A DNA stretch of 64,000 nt. Source: WVZH01 sp034430895. Its GTDB lineage: Bacteria; Chloroflexota; Anaerolineae; Anaerolineales; E44-bin32. The stretch is from positions 62,001 through 126,000 of the forward strand of contig DAOUDW010000035.1 in NCBI GenBank assembly GCA_034430895.1, given 5' to 3'. The first letter of the stretch is position 1, and each line of letters begins with the position of its first letter. Made by a program: the position numbers and the translations under genes. This document shows, one piece after another, positions 6,601-16,028 of the stretch. Under the pieces are notes generated by a model. That model had not been told where the DNA came from. It was given only the letters and a program-made list of their open reading frames with translations, and searched no databases.

Positions 6601-9282
6601 TTATCGGGACACAGAAAATTTCAGCACTTTGCCGCTTGAACCTAGCGTAAGGCGGGCAAAGTGTGCATGGCGTCGAGATCCGTCAACGACGTGTTTGGCG
6701 AATGTATATACGCGTGCAGATTGTTCACCGGCGACAAGTCGTTTGATGCCCAGTTGATTAGAGGGGCAGTGATGCTGGTTGTCTTCGCATCCATACACTG
6801 GTTGAGGATGGATGCGGCATTGGGCATCTGCCATCCCCGGTAGATATTTGGAGACGATCGTTTTCACACGATCGATTTCTGCCGGATCATCGAGGTCGGA
6901 TAGATTTCCAACCCCAAGCGCGCAAACGGTTTTCATCTGCGTCGGTCGTGATTTCCTGCGCACTACCAATTTCTGCCCGGGGTGTGCAAGCTGTATGCCG
7001 GGGTTGAAAAGTGGATCGCCAAACAGGACGAACGAGATCAGAGTCTTTTGATCTTCACCATCCAGGTATCCCTGGCGTCGATGCATTTCAGCGGCCAGTT
7101 GTAATTTCGCCCTGCGTAAGGACTCGCCCGCTGGTATTTTCTTCTTAAGTTGGTTCCAGAAAAGATGCCCGAGGAGATCGGCCGCGATCAACGGCGTCGT
7201 CACGGACCCGTAAGAAACCTTGGTCGAGCCTACGAAAGCCCTCGCGCCCGAATCGAGGAATTTCAAGCACAGCGCTGAATCGACGGATTTGCCTTCGATA
7301 TTCGCTCCGTAGCAAGCCTCAGAATAAATCACTTTGGGCGCTCGGCCGCTGTTGACGACATCTTCTGGACGAAAGGCAACCGGGAAATCAGGTCCGGATC
7401 CGGTGTCCGTCAAAGGATCGCGTTGGCCGAACCATTCCGGTGCGTCTTCCAGGCCGTGCAAATTGAAGTAGGAAAAGTGGAACGGGTTCGTGATGATCGG
7501 AGCAATTTGGCTTGCCTGCGCCGGCGGGGAGGTTAATAACGACCTGGGCTCGCCGATGGACTTGTATACGGCCATGGAAGCTTTCCGCCAGATGCTGGCC
7601 GTGTAGCCCAATGAGCGTGGTTTGCGACGTACGAAACGCTCGAGACGCATGTACAACCAAACTCGAATGCGCGTCAGGATTCCAACATTCTGAACGGCTA
7701 TGCTGTGATCTTCGATCATCTTATTAATCTGACGCAGGATCAATTCGGCGGAATCGCCAGAAGGTAGACGTCCAATAGCCCACTGAGGGGCAAAGTAATT
7801 TTCATCCGTTGTTGCGTAAGGATTGTCGGAGAAGACATAATCGTCATCATCGTCAACTGGATTGGGTAAGCGATGGAAGGGGATGATTCGGTCACCGCCG
7901 ACGATTAATAATGCACCAATCATTTCGCCGCGTTGCCGTAACGCTTGATCCAGATCGGCGAGGCGCAGTTTGATTTGCCAGGCGTTGGCTGGATCGGCGG
8001 GGTGAAGTTTAAAGTTCTCGAATGACGAGGGATCATCGATGTAGATGTGGTACGCCGTCCACCCGGGTCGTTTGCGGATGGTGTCAACCAGTGAAATGAT
8101 CGTCTCGTCGATCTGATTGAAAGAATCGTCGCCAATGGTCTGCATCAAATGCGTTCGACTCGATAGAACGATATACGCGGGGAAACGACGATCTTCATCC
8201 GCTGTTTGGCGTCTGGCGTTTATACGCTCGGCAATGCGGGTGAAATCCGCCTCGACCTGGGAGAACGAATTCTCGATCGACAGGTCTTCCTCAACGGAAT
8301 CATCTCCGCTGCTAGGACCCTGAAATGCTTCGCCTTTCAAAGGTTCGATCGGACGATCATCGATAGAGTCCGATGCCTGGGCTCCGGCAAAATCGCCCCC
8401 GGCAGTTCCCCGGACCATTTCTTGATTGGGTCGAAGTGGGGTTTCAGCGTCCGTCACCAGGTCCGATGTCGCTGATTGCGCAGGATTGCTGCCGCCGAGT
8501 TTGTTTTCTCCCAAGACTGCGGATACTTCCGCCGGAATGGGACTGGCGAGTTTCACCGTCATTGTATTGGGCCATAGGGCCTGATACGGGTGTGACTTGC
8601 CCATAATGTTCGTTGTGACGATGCCCAGCGGATCATCCACGGCTGCCTGGTGCAAATAAGCTACACCTCGGCTGATATCACCCCGGATGAGCAGGTCGTT
8701 GGCGAGATAAATCCGAAAAGCGATACAGGCAGGCCAACGATCATGACCCGTCCGAGCAAGCGCAAGTGCAATTTGCTCTGCATCGGCGGCTTGGTGCGCC
8801 TGGATGGCGATCAGGACCGGAAGTGGTGTGTCTGGATCGGCGGCAAGGGCTTCTTGGGATTTGCTGATTGCCGTCTCGTGATCTTCACTGCGGATCGCCT
8901 CAAGGCAGTGCGTCAAATGGATCGCCCATGAAGGACTGCGCTCGGCGTTGAGGGTCTTTCCCTCTAGAATATCAGCACAAGATTGACTGATCGTTGAGGC
9001 GAGTGGATTGCCAATCTGTTTTTGTACAACAGCGAGGGATTGATACGCTTTCGTGTTTTCCGGATCAGATATCGTCAGCTTGGATAAACGTTCGATCGCT
9101 TGCCCGTAGCGTGTCTGGTCCATCTCGATTTGTGCTAGCCGTAACTGGAGATCCATATCTCCGGCCCAAACCTCAAGCCAATCCGAAGCGATGGCACGGG
9201 CAAAATCCAATCTGCCGGCAATACGCGCTGATTCGATAAGTCGGATGAGTTCGATGCGATCGATCATGTTTTCACCGTCCAT
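6601..9282 (-). CDS. TPR protein with C-terminal C25/caspase-fold (clan CD) cysteine protease domain
   Basis: This 893-residue protein has no signal peptide. Residues 1-210 or so are helical TPR-like repeats. An acidic low-complexity linker (about 265-340) follows. The domain from about 370 resembles gingipain-type peptidase C25: ALLIVGGDRIIPFHRLPNP, then YFAPQWAIGRLPSGD. The catalytic His is in NLHG (H609) and the catalytic Cys in SEACYGA (C657), followed by a GARAFVGSTKVSYG strand. The His-then-Cys order and spacing fit clan CD. The start codon abuts the upstream stop; an alternative ATG lies 15 nt inside. The partner is probably the giant TPR protein just upstream. The target is unknown. 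Confidence 0.82.
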   Translation of the reverse strand: MDGENMIDRIELIRLIESARIAGRLDFARAIASDWLEVWAGDMDLQLRLAQIEMDQTRYGQAIERLSKLTISDPENTKAYQSLAVVQKQIGNPLASTISQSCADILEGKTLNAERSPSWAIHLTHCLEAIRSEDHETAISKSQEALAADPDTPLPVLIAIQAHQAADAEQIALALARTGHDRWPACIAFRIYLANDLLIRGDISRGVAYLHQAAVDDPLGIVTTNIMGKSHPYQALWPNTMTVKLASPIPAEVSAVLGENKLGGSNPAQSATSDLVTDAETPLRPNQEMVRGTAGGDFAGAQASDSIDDRPIEPLKGEAFQGPSSGDDSVEEDLSIENSFSQVEADFTRIAERINARRQTADEDRRFPAYIVLSSRTHLMQTIGDDSFNQIDETIISLVDTIRKRPGWTAYHIYIDDPSSFENFKLHPADPANAWQIKLRLADLDQALRQRGEMIGALLIVGGDRIIPFHRLPNPVDDDDDYVFSDNPYATTDENYFAPQWAIGRLPSGDSAELILRQINKMIEDHSIAVQNVGILTRIRVWLYMRLERFVRRKPRSLGYTASIWRKASMAVYKSIGEPRSLLTSPPAQASQIAPIITNPFHFSYFNLHGLEDAPEWFGQRDPLTDTGSGPDFPVAFRPEDVVNSGRAPKVIYSEACYGANIEGKSVDSALCLKFLDSGARAFVGSTKVSYGSVTTPLIAADLLGHLFWNQLKKKIPAGESLRRAKLQLAAEMHRRQGYLDGEDQKTLISFVLFGDPLFNPGIQLAHPGQKLVVRRKSRPTQMKTVCALGVGNLSDLDDPAEIDRVKTIVSKYLPGMADAQCRIHPQPVYGCEDNQHHCPSNQLGIKRLVAGEQSARVYTFAKHVVDGSRRHAHFARLTLGSSGKVLKFSVSR

Positions 9283-12200
9283 CTATAAGCCACCGTGGAC
9301 CAATTCCAAAGCTCGAACAGCGGCCAATTGTTGAATGATTTCCGAATCCTTGGGATTGAGTTCTATGGCGCGTTCAAGCAATCTTGCAGCCTGGGGATAC
9401 GCCTTTTGTTGTTTCAAAATCAATCCAGCCCGATAGTGGGATAGTTCATCCTGGGGATCGAGTTCGAGCGCGCGCCGGTATGCATCAAGTGCCTGGGCGA
9501 TTTCACGGCGCTGCTCGTATACCTGACCCAGTTCTCTCGAAATCTTAGCCAGCGTCGGGGTGGTCGACTGCGCCTGAAGAAGCTCGTCCAAGGCGCGATC
9601 CAGCTGTCCAGCCAATCGACACAAGCGGCCAACCTGGTAGCGGTAATCCGCATTACGCGGGGAGAGCAGTGTGGCTTGCGTCGCGGCCTTGATGGCGGTC
9701 TCGAGTTCCCCGGCGTTTTCATAAGCCTCGGATATCGTGGAATACAATCTCTCGTCTTGTGAATTTTCTTCCAGCAAGGCTTTCAGTTCTGGGATGGCGA
9801 GTTCAGATCGCCCGATCTGAATTAGAAGCTTGCAGCGACCAATTCGAATGTCAAGCTGTCCGTTCGAGCTTTTGATCGCCTGGTCGTAAGCTCTGATGGC
9901 CTTCTCGTATTTCCCCTGGCTTGCGAGAATCTCTCCCAGGCCAAGCAACACTTCCAGATTTTCAGGGGCCATGCGAGCCGCTTTTTCAATGTGTGAAATG
10001 GCCTGCTCCGATTTCCCTCGCAACATTGCTGCGCGTGCAGCGCCGATCAGGCATGTTGGATCGGAAGGAAAGTGGGTGGAAGCCTGCTCGAACCATGCCT
10101 GTGCAGTTTTCGCCTTTCCGTTTGCCATGGCAACTTCGGCTGCTTCTTTCCAGGCCGTTTTGTGGTCCGGTGCGTTCTCGAGTACTTGTTCGTAATAGGT
10201 CAGGGACTCACTGAGTTGTCCCGAAGATCGAAGTGCGTGGGCCAGGGCGTGTAGAATGACCGGATTATTAGGTTCTAGCTCGACGGCCTGTTGCAGGTGC
10301 GCAACGGCAGCGTCAAACCGATGTAATTCCTCATAGCGAGAAGCGGCAATCGAATGCCAGGTAACTTCTTCCGGCCAGGCGGACAATGCAAGGTTGAGAC
10401 TTGAAAGCGTATCTTCTACTTCGCCCGCCTGCCAGAGTGTCTCACTTGCGAAAAAGCTGACCAGCGGCTGTACGACCATGTTGCGCGATGCGATGTTATA
10501 CGCTTGAATGGCCTGTGTTGTGTCGCCCAGGCTGGTATGACAGAGTCCAAGTAAAATGGCGCCCCATGAATCGGGTTCGATTTTGTCCGGATCGGCCTCT
10601 ACAATCTCGATCGCTCTTTCAGCGTTTCCAGTCTTGAAAAGGAATATTGCATGTGCGTGTGTAATTGGGCTCCAATCGTCCATCGATTGCGCCTCAAGAC
10701 CGGTATATTCCTCCTCCGAAATCGATCCATAAGTAAATGACGACCATCGTTTGAGTTGATCGATCGTATTTTTTGACGCGCCTGCTTGATAAAGGCGGTC
10801 AATGAGTGCAATCACCTCGCTTTGCGCCTCTGATGTGGCACAATCTGATGAAGGTGAATGCGCTTGCGCAGCGCCCATGGTTGCGTATAGCCAACATGCG
10901 TCGGCAAGTCGAAGACGCAATTGAGTCATTGCAAGCAGGGTTTCAACATCTTCATCCATCGATAGCGCATCTTGCAGCGTGTTCAACGCCTCACTCCAGC
11001 GGCCCATACGTGTTGCCGTCTCGGCGATGCACAACGTATCTTCCAGCGTGCGCGGCATTGCGTGACGGGCGGTTTCTATAAGCTGCTCGGCGAGTGGCAG
11101 GTCGCCTTTGGTCAAGGCAATCTGCGCTAATAGTGTATCTGCGCGGATCGGGTAGGGGGTGCTTGCTTTTACTTGTGTTAGTGTGTGCTCTGCCTCATCG
11201 TATCGACCAAGCTGCAGGTAGCAATTCCCCAGGTCCATGATGCATTCAATGTCGTTTGGCGAAAGCTGTACAGCTCGTTGTAGTACTTCGAGAGCATCGA
11301 GCGGTGATCCATAACGCAATAGCAAGGTTCCCGTTTCCTTGGCGAAATCTGCAGAAGTGGGCGACATCTTATAAGCATGTACGATGTGATCCAAACCCCT
11401 TTGCGTTTCACCACTGGCGATATATGCATGCCCCAGTTTGAAATTAAGATCGGTATTCTCTCCGTCAATCTCGACCGCACGTTGCCATAATCCTATGGCA
11501 GATGCACGGCGGCCCAGGTTCCAAAGTGCTTGTGCACCCTGGGAAAGGGCGGTGAGGTTGTCGGAGTCGAGTTCCAGCAGGCGCTTCCAAGCCTCTTGCT
11601 CGCATTCGAAATCACCGAGCATTTGGCTCGTTCTCGCCAATGCCTCATACGTATCCGCATCCTCCGGTGTGTTTGAAAGTGCGTGTTTTAAATTGATTTG
11701 GGCATAGGCGGGTTCGTCCAGATTGATCAATACCTGCGCCGCCGTCAAGAGAGATTTTGGATGGCGACGATCGATGGCGATTGCACGTGCCAGCGCATTC
11801 CGAGATTCATCTCGCCGATTGGCTTTCTGCGTATACTGCGCCAGATCCATCCAGTCGGACTGGCTTTCCGGACAGTGTTCGAGCAGGCGTTTGGTTGCAT
11901 GGATCGCTTGATCCCAACGTTTCATGGCGACGGCAGAATCACGCAGCATGTGCAGTGCATCCTGGTTTCCAGGTTCAAGTTCGACTGCTTGCTGGGAGAC
12001 GTGCAATGCTTGCTCGGGCATACCAGCCGAGAGGTAAGCTTGCGACAATTGAAAAAGAATGTCAGTCGAGGCAGGGAACTTCTCTTGTGCGGTTTCCAAT
12101 ATTGTTAACGCAATGGGAAGACGGTCGGTCGCAAGAGCTGTTCGCGAAGTCCCTATCAGGGCTTGCCTGTACGTCTCTTGGTCGGTTTCCTGAAGGGATT

Positions 12201-14448
12201 TCAAGCTCGATTGATAATTCTGGAATGCAGGCTCGTACTCACCGATGTTTTCCTGCGCACAGCCCATCCAATATCCCAGGACGGGATCAGCGACGCCGGA
12301 ATCCCTGGCCATCTGCAAATAATCGACGGCTTTAGATTGCTGCAGCTCGTTTTGATGACCGTCGGATTTTACGATCGCTCGACCGGCGAGGTAGTGCGCC
12401 TCCGCCGGAGCATCTTCTGGAAGATGGCTGAGAAGTTCTGCGGCAAGCCGATCTTCTTTGCGTTTTTCGTAAATCGTTCCGAGGGAGGTGCGAACGTGCC
12501 AATTGAAAGGTTCCACCGAATGGGCATCGATGAGCGTGGATAACGCCATATCATCTCGACCTAGCGTATCCAGAATCTCGCCGTATTGAAGCAGCCATTC
12601 TACATTGGCCGCTTCAAGCTCGATGGCTTTTTGCAGGGATTGTGCACTCTCTTCGAGCAATCCTTTTCGTTTCTGATATATAGACTGTGCAGCGAAAAGT
12701 GATGCCCGATTTGGCAAACGCTCAATGGCTTTTGCCAAGACATCGCCGGCTGCTTCGAGATCGCCGGCTGCGTCTTCGGTCTCGGACAACGCAATCCAAC
12801 CTTGCGCCAAGTCGGGCTCAGCCTCCAACGCCTCCAGGATGTTGTCGCGGGCTGAATCAAAGTGGCCTTGTGCAGCCTGAGCTCTTCCGAGGATAACTTT
12901 GCCATGAGCAGATGCGGGATCGTTTTGCAGGATACTCCTGGCGGTTTCTTCAGCGATCGCGGCTTCATTTGCCTGTAAAGCGCACGATGCCAGATCCAAG
13001 AGATAATTTGGATCTTCATCCGCGAGTGCTTTCCAGTGTTCGATTCCTGCTTTAGCAGCACCACTTTCTTTCAGATTTAAAGCCAGCAATTCACGAGCTT
13101 CACGAGATTGTGGCTGCAAAGCCAAGAGAAGATCGGCCTGCGCTGCAGCGGCTGTGTGATCGCCAAAGGAACTCAACATACGTACAAATTCTGACCTCGC
13201 AGCATAATTGTTGGGGGCTCGGTCGACGTTCACTTTTGCAATTTGCAGCGCTTCTTCAACCGCTCCGCAGTCCTGCAAACCCGACAGTAATGCGTTCGCC
13301 CAGCGATGATCCATGTCGAAGGCGGCGGGTATGTATTCCGCGGCGGTGATGAAATGGCTTAACGCACGGTCTTTCTCACCAATGCGTGTAAAAATCATTC
13401 CGTGGGCAATTTGTTCCTCGATGCTTGTGGGTTCCTGATCCATATCGATAATGGACAGGGAATCTTCAAGTTTGTCATTGTTGGCAAGCGCGAAGATCAA
13501 ATCTGCACGCCGCCTTGGTGAGGACTTTGAGCGAAGTGCTTGTTTTCGGGCCTCGATTTCCAGGATTCCATCGCCTTCGAGGACCGCAGACTCAGCGATC
13601 TGGTCGGCGATCGAGGCGGCAGTGTTCTCCGTTGCTTTCCATGCCCGGTTGAGTCTTTCCCTCGCTTCGTCGTACGCTCCCAGTGACAATTCGCAGAATG
13701 CATCGGCAAGCAGGGCCTCCGGGTTGGAGTTTATCCCGGTGGAATTCGTATTGTGTTCTAGCGCAATCCTGGCCATTTCCTGCGCCAGTTCGAATTTACC
13801 AAGAATCCTTAGCTGGATTGCAAGCTGGTTCCAATTATGTGGGGCGGCTTTCATGATCTGTGCAGCAGCATCATGCGCGAGCATGTTCGCCAGAAGTATA
13901 TTTGCGGTTAGCGAGATTCCTTCAGAAGTCAGATCATCCATCAGGGATGCCAGCAATTTGCCTGGTTCCTTAATCAATGTCCAGGCGCAGCAAAGCGCAG
14001 ATTTCCACAGTTGGGGGCGTTGGATGGCCGCCGCAGCGATTTTTTTGGCGTTATCTTCTGTTTTGCTTTGGCGTGCAATTCCTGCAGCGATTAAGGCGAT
14101 GGTTTCAAAGTCGTTATCAATTTCTACACCCTGCTGGATTGCTTGTATTGAATCCTGTAAACGAGATTCCATGACTTCCGGCAAACTCGATTCTGTAATT
14201 TCCGGACCGGATCCATCGAAGAATAGCCAGGTCAGCTTGGATGGCGTAATGGGTTTGGATAACTTCGAGGCGATCATTCGATCTAGTAATTCCACGTCAT
14301 GGAGTCCGCGCCATGCTTCAGGCACACGGAGCAGAAAAGTCATACTCTGTGACAATTCCTGAGGGTCGAGAATCGTACGCAGTGTATCGATGACTGCGGA
14401 ATCCGTAAGTTGATTGTTCATATTGGCTTCACTCAGCCCAGATTCCAT
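9283..14448 (-). CDS. Giant tetratricopeptide-repeat (TPR) protein
   Basis: This 1721-residue protein is composed almost entirely of 34-residue TPR units. Recurrent signatures include ALEAEPDLAQGWIALSE, AVELEPGNQDAL, ALELDPQDELSHYRAG and AIELNPKDSEI. No signal peptide, membrane segment or catalytic domain is visible, so it is probably a cytoplasmic superhelical scaffold. The ATG at 14448 overlaps the preceding gene by 16 bp; an alternative ATG at 14421 would leave an 11-bp gap. The stop directly abuts the protease gene's ATG. Its size and coupling to a TPR-protease suggest that it assembles with, activates or restrains that protease. This is inference. Confidence 0.93.
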   Translation of the reverse strand: MESGLSEANMNNQLTDSAVIDTLRTILDPQELSQSMTFLLRVPEAWRGLHDVELLDRMIASKLSKPITPSKLTWLFFDGSGPEITESSLPEVMESRLQDSIQAIQQGVEIDNDFETIALIAAGIARQSKTEDNAKKIAAAAIQRPQLWKSALCCAWTLIKEPGKLLASLMDDLTSEGISLTANILLANMLAHDAAAQIMKAAPHNWNQLAIQLRILGKFELAQEMARIALEHNTNSTGINSNPEALLADAFCELSLGAYDEARERLNRAWKATENTAASIADQIAESAVLEGDGILEIEARKQALRSKSSPRRRADLIFALANNDKLEDSLSIIDMDQEPTSIEEQIAHGMIFTRIGEKDRALSHFITAAEYIPAAFDMDHRWANALLSGLQDCGAVEEALQIAKVNVDRAPNNYAARSEFVRMLSSFGDHTAAAAQADLLLALQPQSREARELLALNLKESGAAKAGIEHWKALADEDPNYLLDLASCALQANEAAIAEETARSILQNDPASAHGKVILGRAQAAQGHFDSARDNILEALEAEPDLAQGWIALSETEDAAGDLEAAGDVLAKAIERLPNRASLFAAQSIYQKRKGLLEESAQSLQKAIELEAANVEWLLQYGEILDTLGRDDMALSTLIDAHSVEPFNWHVRTSLGTIYEKRKEDRLAAELLSHLPEDAPAEAHYLAGRAIVKSDGHQNELQQSKAVDYLQMARDSGVADPVLGYWMGCAQENIGEYEPAFQNYQSSLKSLQETDQETYRQALIGTSRTALATDRLPIALTILETAQEKFPASTDILFQLSQAYLSAGMPEQALHVSQQAVELEPGNQDALHMLRDSAVAMKRWDQAIHATKRLLEHCPESQSDWMDLAQYTQKANRRDESRNALARAIAIDRRHPKSLLTAAQVLINLDEPAYAQINLKHALSNTPEDADTYEALARTSQMLGDFECEQEAWKRLLELDSDNLTALSQGAQALWNLGRRASAIGLWQRAVEIDGENTDLNFKLGHAYIASGETQRGLDHIVHAYKMSPTSADFAKETGTLLLRYGSPLDALEVLQRAVQLSPNDIECIMDLGNCYLQLGRYDEAEHTLTQVKASTPYPIRADTLLAQIALTKGDLPLAEQLIETARHAMPRTLEDTLCIAETATRMGRWSEALNTLQDALSMDEDVETLLAMTQLRLRLADACWLYATMGAAQAHSPSSDCATSEAQSEVIALIDRLYQAGASKNTIDQLKRWSSFTYGSISEEEYTGLEAQSMDDWSPITHAHAIFLFKTGNAERAIEIVEADPDKIEPDSWGAILLGLCHTSLGDTTQAIQAYNIASRNMVVQPLVSFFASETLWQAGEVEDTLSSLNLALSAWPEEVTWHSIAASRYEELHRFDAAVAHLQQAVELEPNNPVILHALAHALRSSGQLSESLTYYEQVLENAPDHKTAWKEAAEVAMANGKAKTAQAWFEQASTHFPSDPTCLIGAARAAMLRGKSEQAISHIEKAARMAPENLEVLLGLGEILASQGKYEKAIRAYDQAIKSSNGQLDIRIGRCKLLIQIGRSELAIPELKALLEENSQDERLYSTISEAYENAGELETAIKAATQATLLSPRNADYRYQVGRLCRLAGQLDRALDELLQAQSTTPTLAKISRELGQVYEQRREIAQALDAYRRALELDPQDELSHYRAGLILKQQKAYPQAARLLERAIELNPKDSEIIQQLAAVRALELVHGGL

Positions 14449-14768
14449 TCAATTTGTTGAATCAACCAATAGGAAGCTGCAATCATGATCATGCCTAATG
14501 AGATCAGGAATACGCCGATGCCATTTGCGGTTCGGACAAGTTGGTTGATCGAAGCGGTCAGTTCGGCAGCGCCTTGCACAAGTCCGCTAATTTCGTGGCT
14601 AATGCCTTTTTGGCCGAGACGAGCGGTATGGGCGGCAATCGTTTGCAGTTCTTTGGAGTAACTTCTTGAAAGTAAAATCAAAACCCCGATCACGATCGAA
14701 AGACAACCCAACAGAAACACACCCGCCGCAATAATAATTTGCAGGTCTTTATACGAGAGTGGAATCAT
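14433..14768 (-). CDS. Small two-helix membrane protein, first gene of the sigma-54-driven operon
   Basis: This 111-residue protein has hydrophobic segments at about residues 8-30 (LQIIIAAGVFLLGCLSIVIG) and 75-100 (IGVFLISLGMIMIAASYWLI). A central amphipathic region with HTARLGQKGI and GLVQGAAELTASINQLV resembles a short HAMP-like or chemoreceptor-like helix. The ATG at 14768 is chosen over the in-frame ATG at 14810 because GGAGGC lies 4 nt upstream of it, and because 14810 falls inside the sigma-54 promoter. It could anchor the TPR/protease complex to the membrane. No family was recognised. Confidence 0.7.
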   Translation of the reverse strand: MIPLSYKDLQIIIAAGVFLLGCLSIVIGVLILLSRSYSKELQTIAAHTARLGQKGISHEISGLVQGAAELTASINQLVRTANGIGVFLISLGMIMIAASYWLIQQIEWNLG

Positions 14769-14805
14769 ATTCGCCTCCAGAATGTAGGAATCTGAAGGTG
14801 TATGT

Positions 14806-14821
14806 TGCAAGGAATGTGCCA
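14806..14821 (-). promoter_or_regulatory. Sigma-54 promoter (-24/-12) for the TPR/protease/FtsZ-like operon
   Basis: The minus strand reads TGGCAC-ATTCC-TTGCA. It has the invariant GG and GC elements with exactly 10 nt between them, as sigma-54 promoters require. The predicted start is near 14795, with the Shine-Dalgarno GGAGGC (14778-14773) and ATG (14768) downstream. The motif lies in the 72-bp gap after the sigma-54 activator gene, and the sigma-54 gene is two genes further upstream. Confidence 0.85.
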
Positions 14822-14840
14822 GTATGGGTTTGGGGAGGCT

Positions 14841-16028
14841 TTACTTCTTTTTACTCTTGGCTAGCATCTGGATATCCGGAGGGAGATGGCCAAGGTCGAT
14901 TTGTTCATCGTCACAAAACAGCATGGCGCGCTCAACCAAGTGTAGGAGTTCACGAATATTCCCAGGCCAGGTGTGCGACTTCAATGCGTCGATGGCGCGT
15001 GAGGTGATACCGCTAATATTGTTGCCTGTTCGCAAGTTGATTTGACGGATAAAGGTACCTGCGAGGGCAGGGATATCGACAATCCGCTCTCTAAGTGGGG
15101 GCAGATGAAGATCGACGACCTTGAGTCGGTAGTATAAGTCCTCGCGGAAAGTACCATCTTCGATCATGGTTTTTAGATCGCGATTGGAAGCTGCCAGGAT
15201 TTGAATGTCGACATCGATCTCGGTCACACCGCCGACTCGACGAAAACGTTGTTCGTCGAGCACACGCAGCAGCTTCGCCTGCATTTCCGGCTTGGTGGAT
15301 GATATTTCATCCAGGAACAAAATTCCGCCATCGGCAATTTCGATCAGTCCTGGCTTGCGTTTCTGCGCACCTGTAAATGCGCCCGCTTCATGTCCGAAAA
15401 GTTCTGATTCGATCATCGTATCGGGTAAGGCAGCACAGTTAATTGGAACGAAGGCCTTGTCTGCTCGGGGACTCATGCTGCGAATCGCTCGAGCCAGCAC
15501 TTCCTTTCCGGTTCCCGTCTCCCCGGTGATTAGCACGGATACAGAAGCCGCTGCAGCGCGTTGCGCCTCGCCGACGATGCGCTTCATTTCGGGTGTTTCC
15601 CCGATCACCCATTCGGCTTGTTCGCTGGAGGAGCGCCGTAGTAAGTCGAGTTCTCGACGCAGGGAGACAACCTCTTGAGCTCTTTCAACAGCCTGGAGCA
15701 AACGATTGAGATCCAAAGGCTTTTGAAGAAAATCCTGAGCCCCTTTTTTCATCGCTTCGACAGCCGTATCCACTTCGCCGAATGCGGTCATCAAAATCAC
15801 TGGTGGGCTGGGATTCTCCATGCTGATGCGGTCAAGAAGCGAGATGCCCGATCCATCTGGCAATACGACGTCCAGCAGGACAATGTCGGCAGCGCCTGTG
15901 TCGATGGCTTTGTTTGCCGATTTTAGATCACCGGCCTCGATCGCTTCATAGCCGGCATCTCCAAGTGCTTCTGAAACGAAGGATCGTGCGGTGTCTTCAT
16001 CGTCAACGATTAAAACTGTCCCGCTCAT
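14841..16028 (-). CDS. NtrC-type sigma-54 activator (receiver + AAA+), lacking a DNA-binding domain
   Basis: This 395-residue response regulator has a receiver domain with acidic pocket D9/D10 and phosphoacceptor D53 (IVLLD). The sigma-54 interaction AAA+ domain follows, with Walker A GETGTGKE, the sigma-54 contact loop GAFTGA and Walker B GGILFLDEIS. After the AAA+ lid the protein ends at LAKSKKK. The usual C-terminal Fis-type helix-turn-helix is absent, and the stop is not followed by a continuing frame. By analogy with FlgR-type activators it would act from solution. Its start overlaps the kinase stop by ATGA. The obvious cognate sensor is that kinase, and the obvious targets are the two sigma-54 promoters here. 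Confidence 0.93.
   Translation of the reverse strand: MSGTVLIVDDEDTARSFVSEALGDAGYEAIEAGDLKSANKAIDTGAADIVLLDVVLPDGSGISLLDRISMENPSPPVILMTAFGEVDTAVEAMKKGAQDFLQKPLDLNRLLQAVERAQEVVSLRRELDLLRRSSSEQAEWVIGETPEMKRIVGEAQRAAAASVSVLITGETGTGKEVLARAIRSMSPRADKAFVPINCAALPDTMIESELFGHEAGAFTGAQKRKPGLIEIADGGILFLDEISSTKPEMQAKLLRVLDEQRFRRVGGVTEIDVDIQILAASNRDLKTMIEDGTFREDLYYRLKVVDLHLPPLRERIVDIPALAGTFIRQINLRTGNNISGITSRAIDALKSHTWPGNIRELLHLVERAMLFCDDEQIDLGHLPPDIQMLAKSKKK

Noticed and set aside
13451..14362. 303-residue open frame on the plus strand
   Set aside because: It is antisense to the giant TPR gene. Its Ser/Ala-rich composition mirrors the TPR codons.
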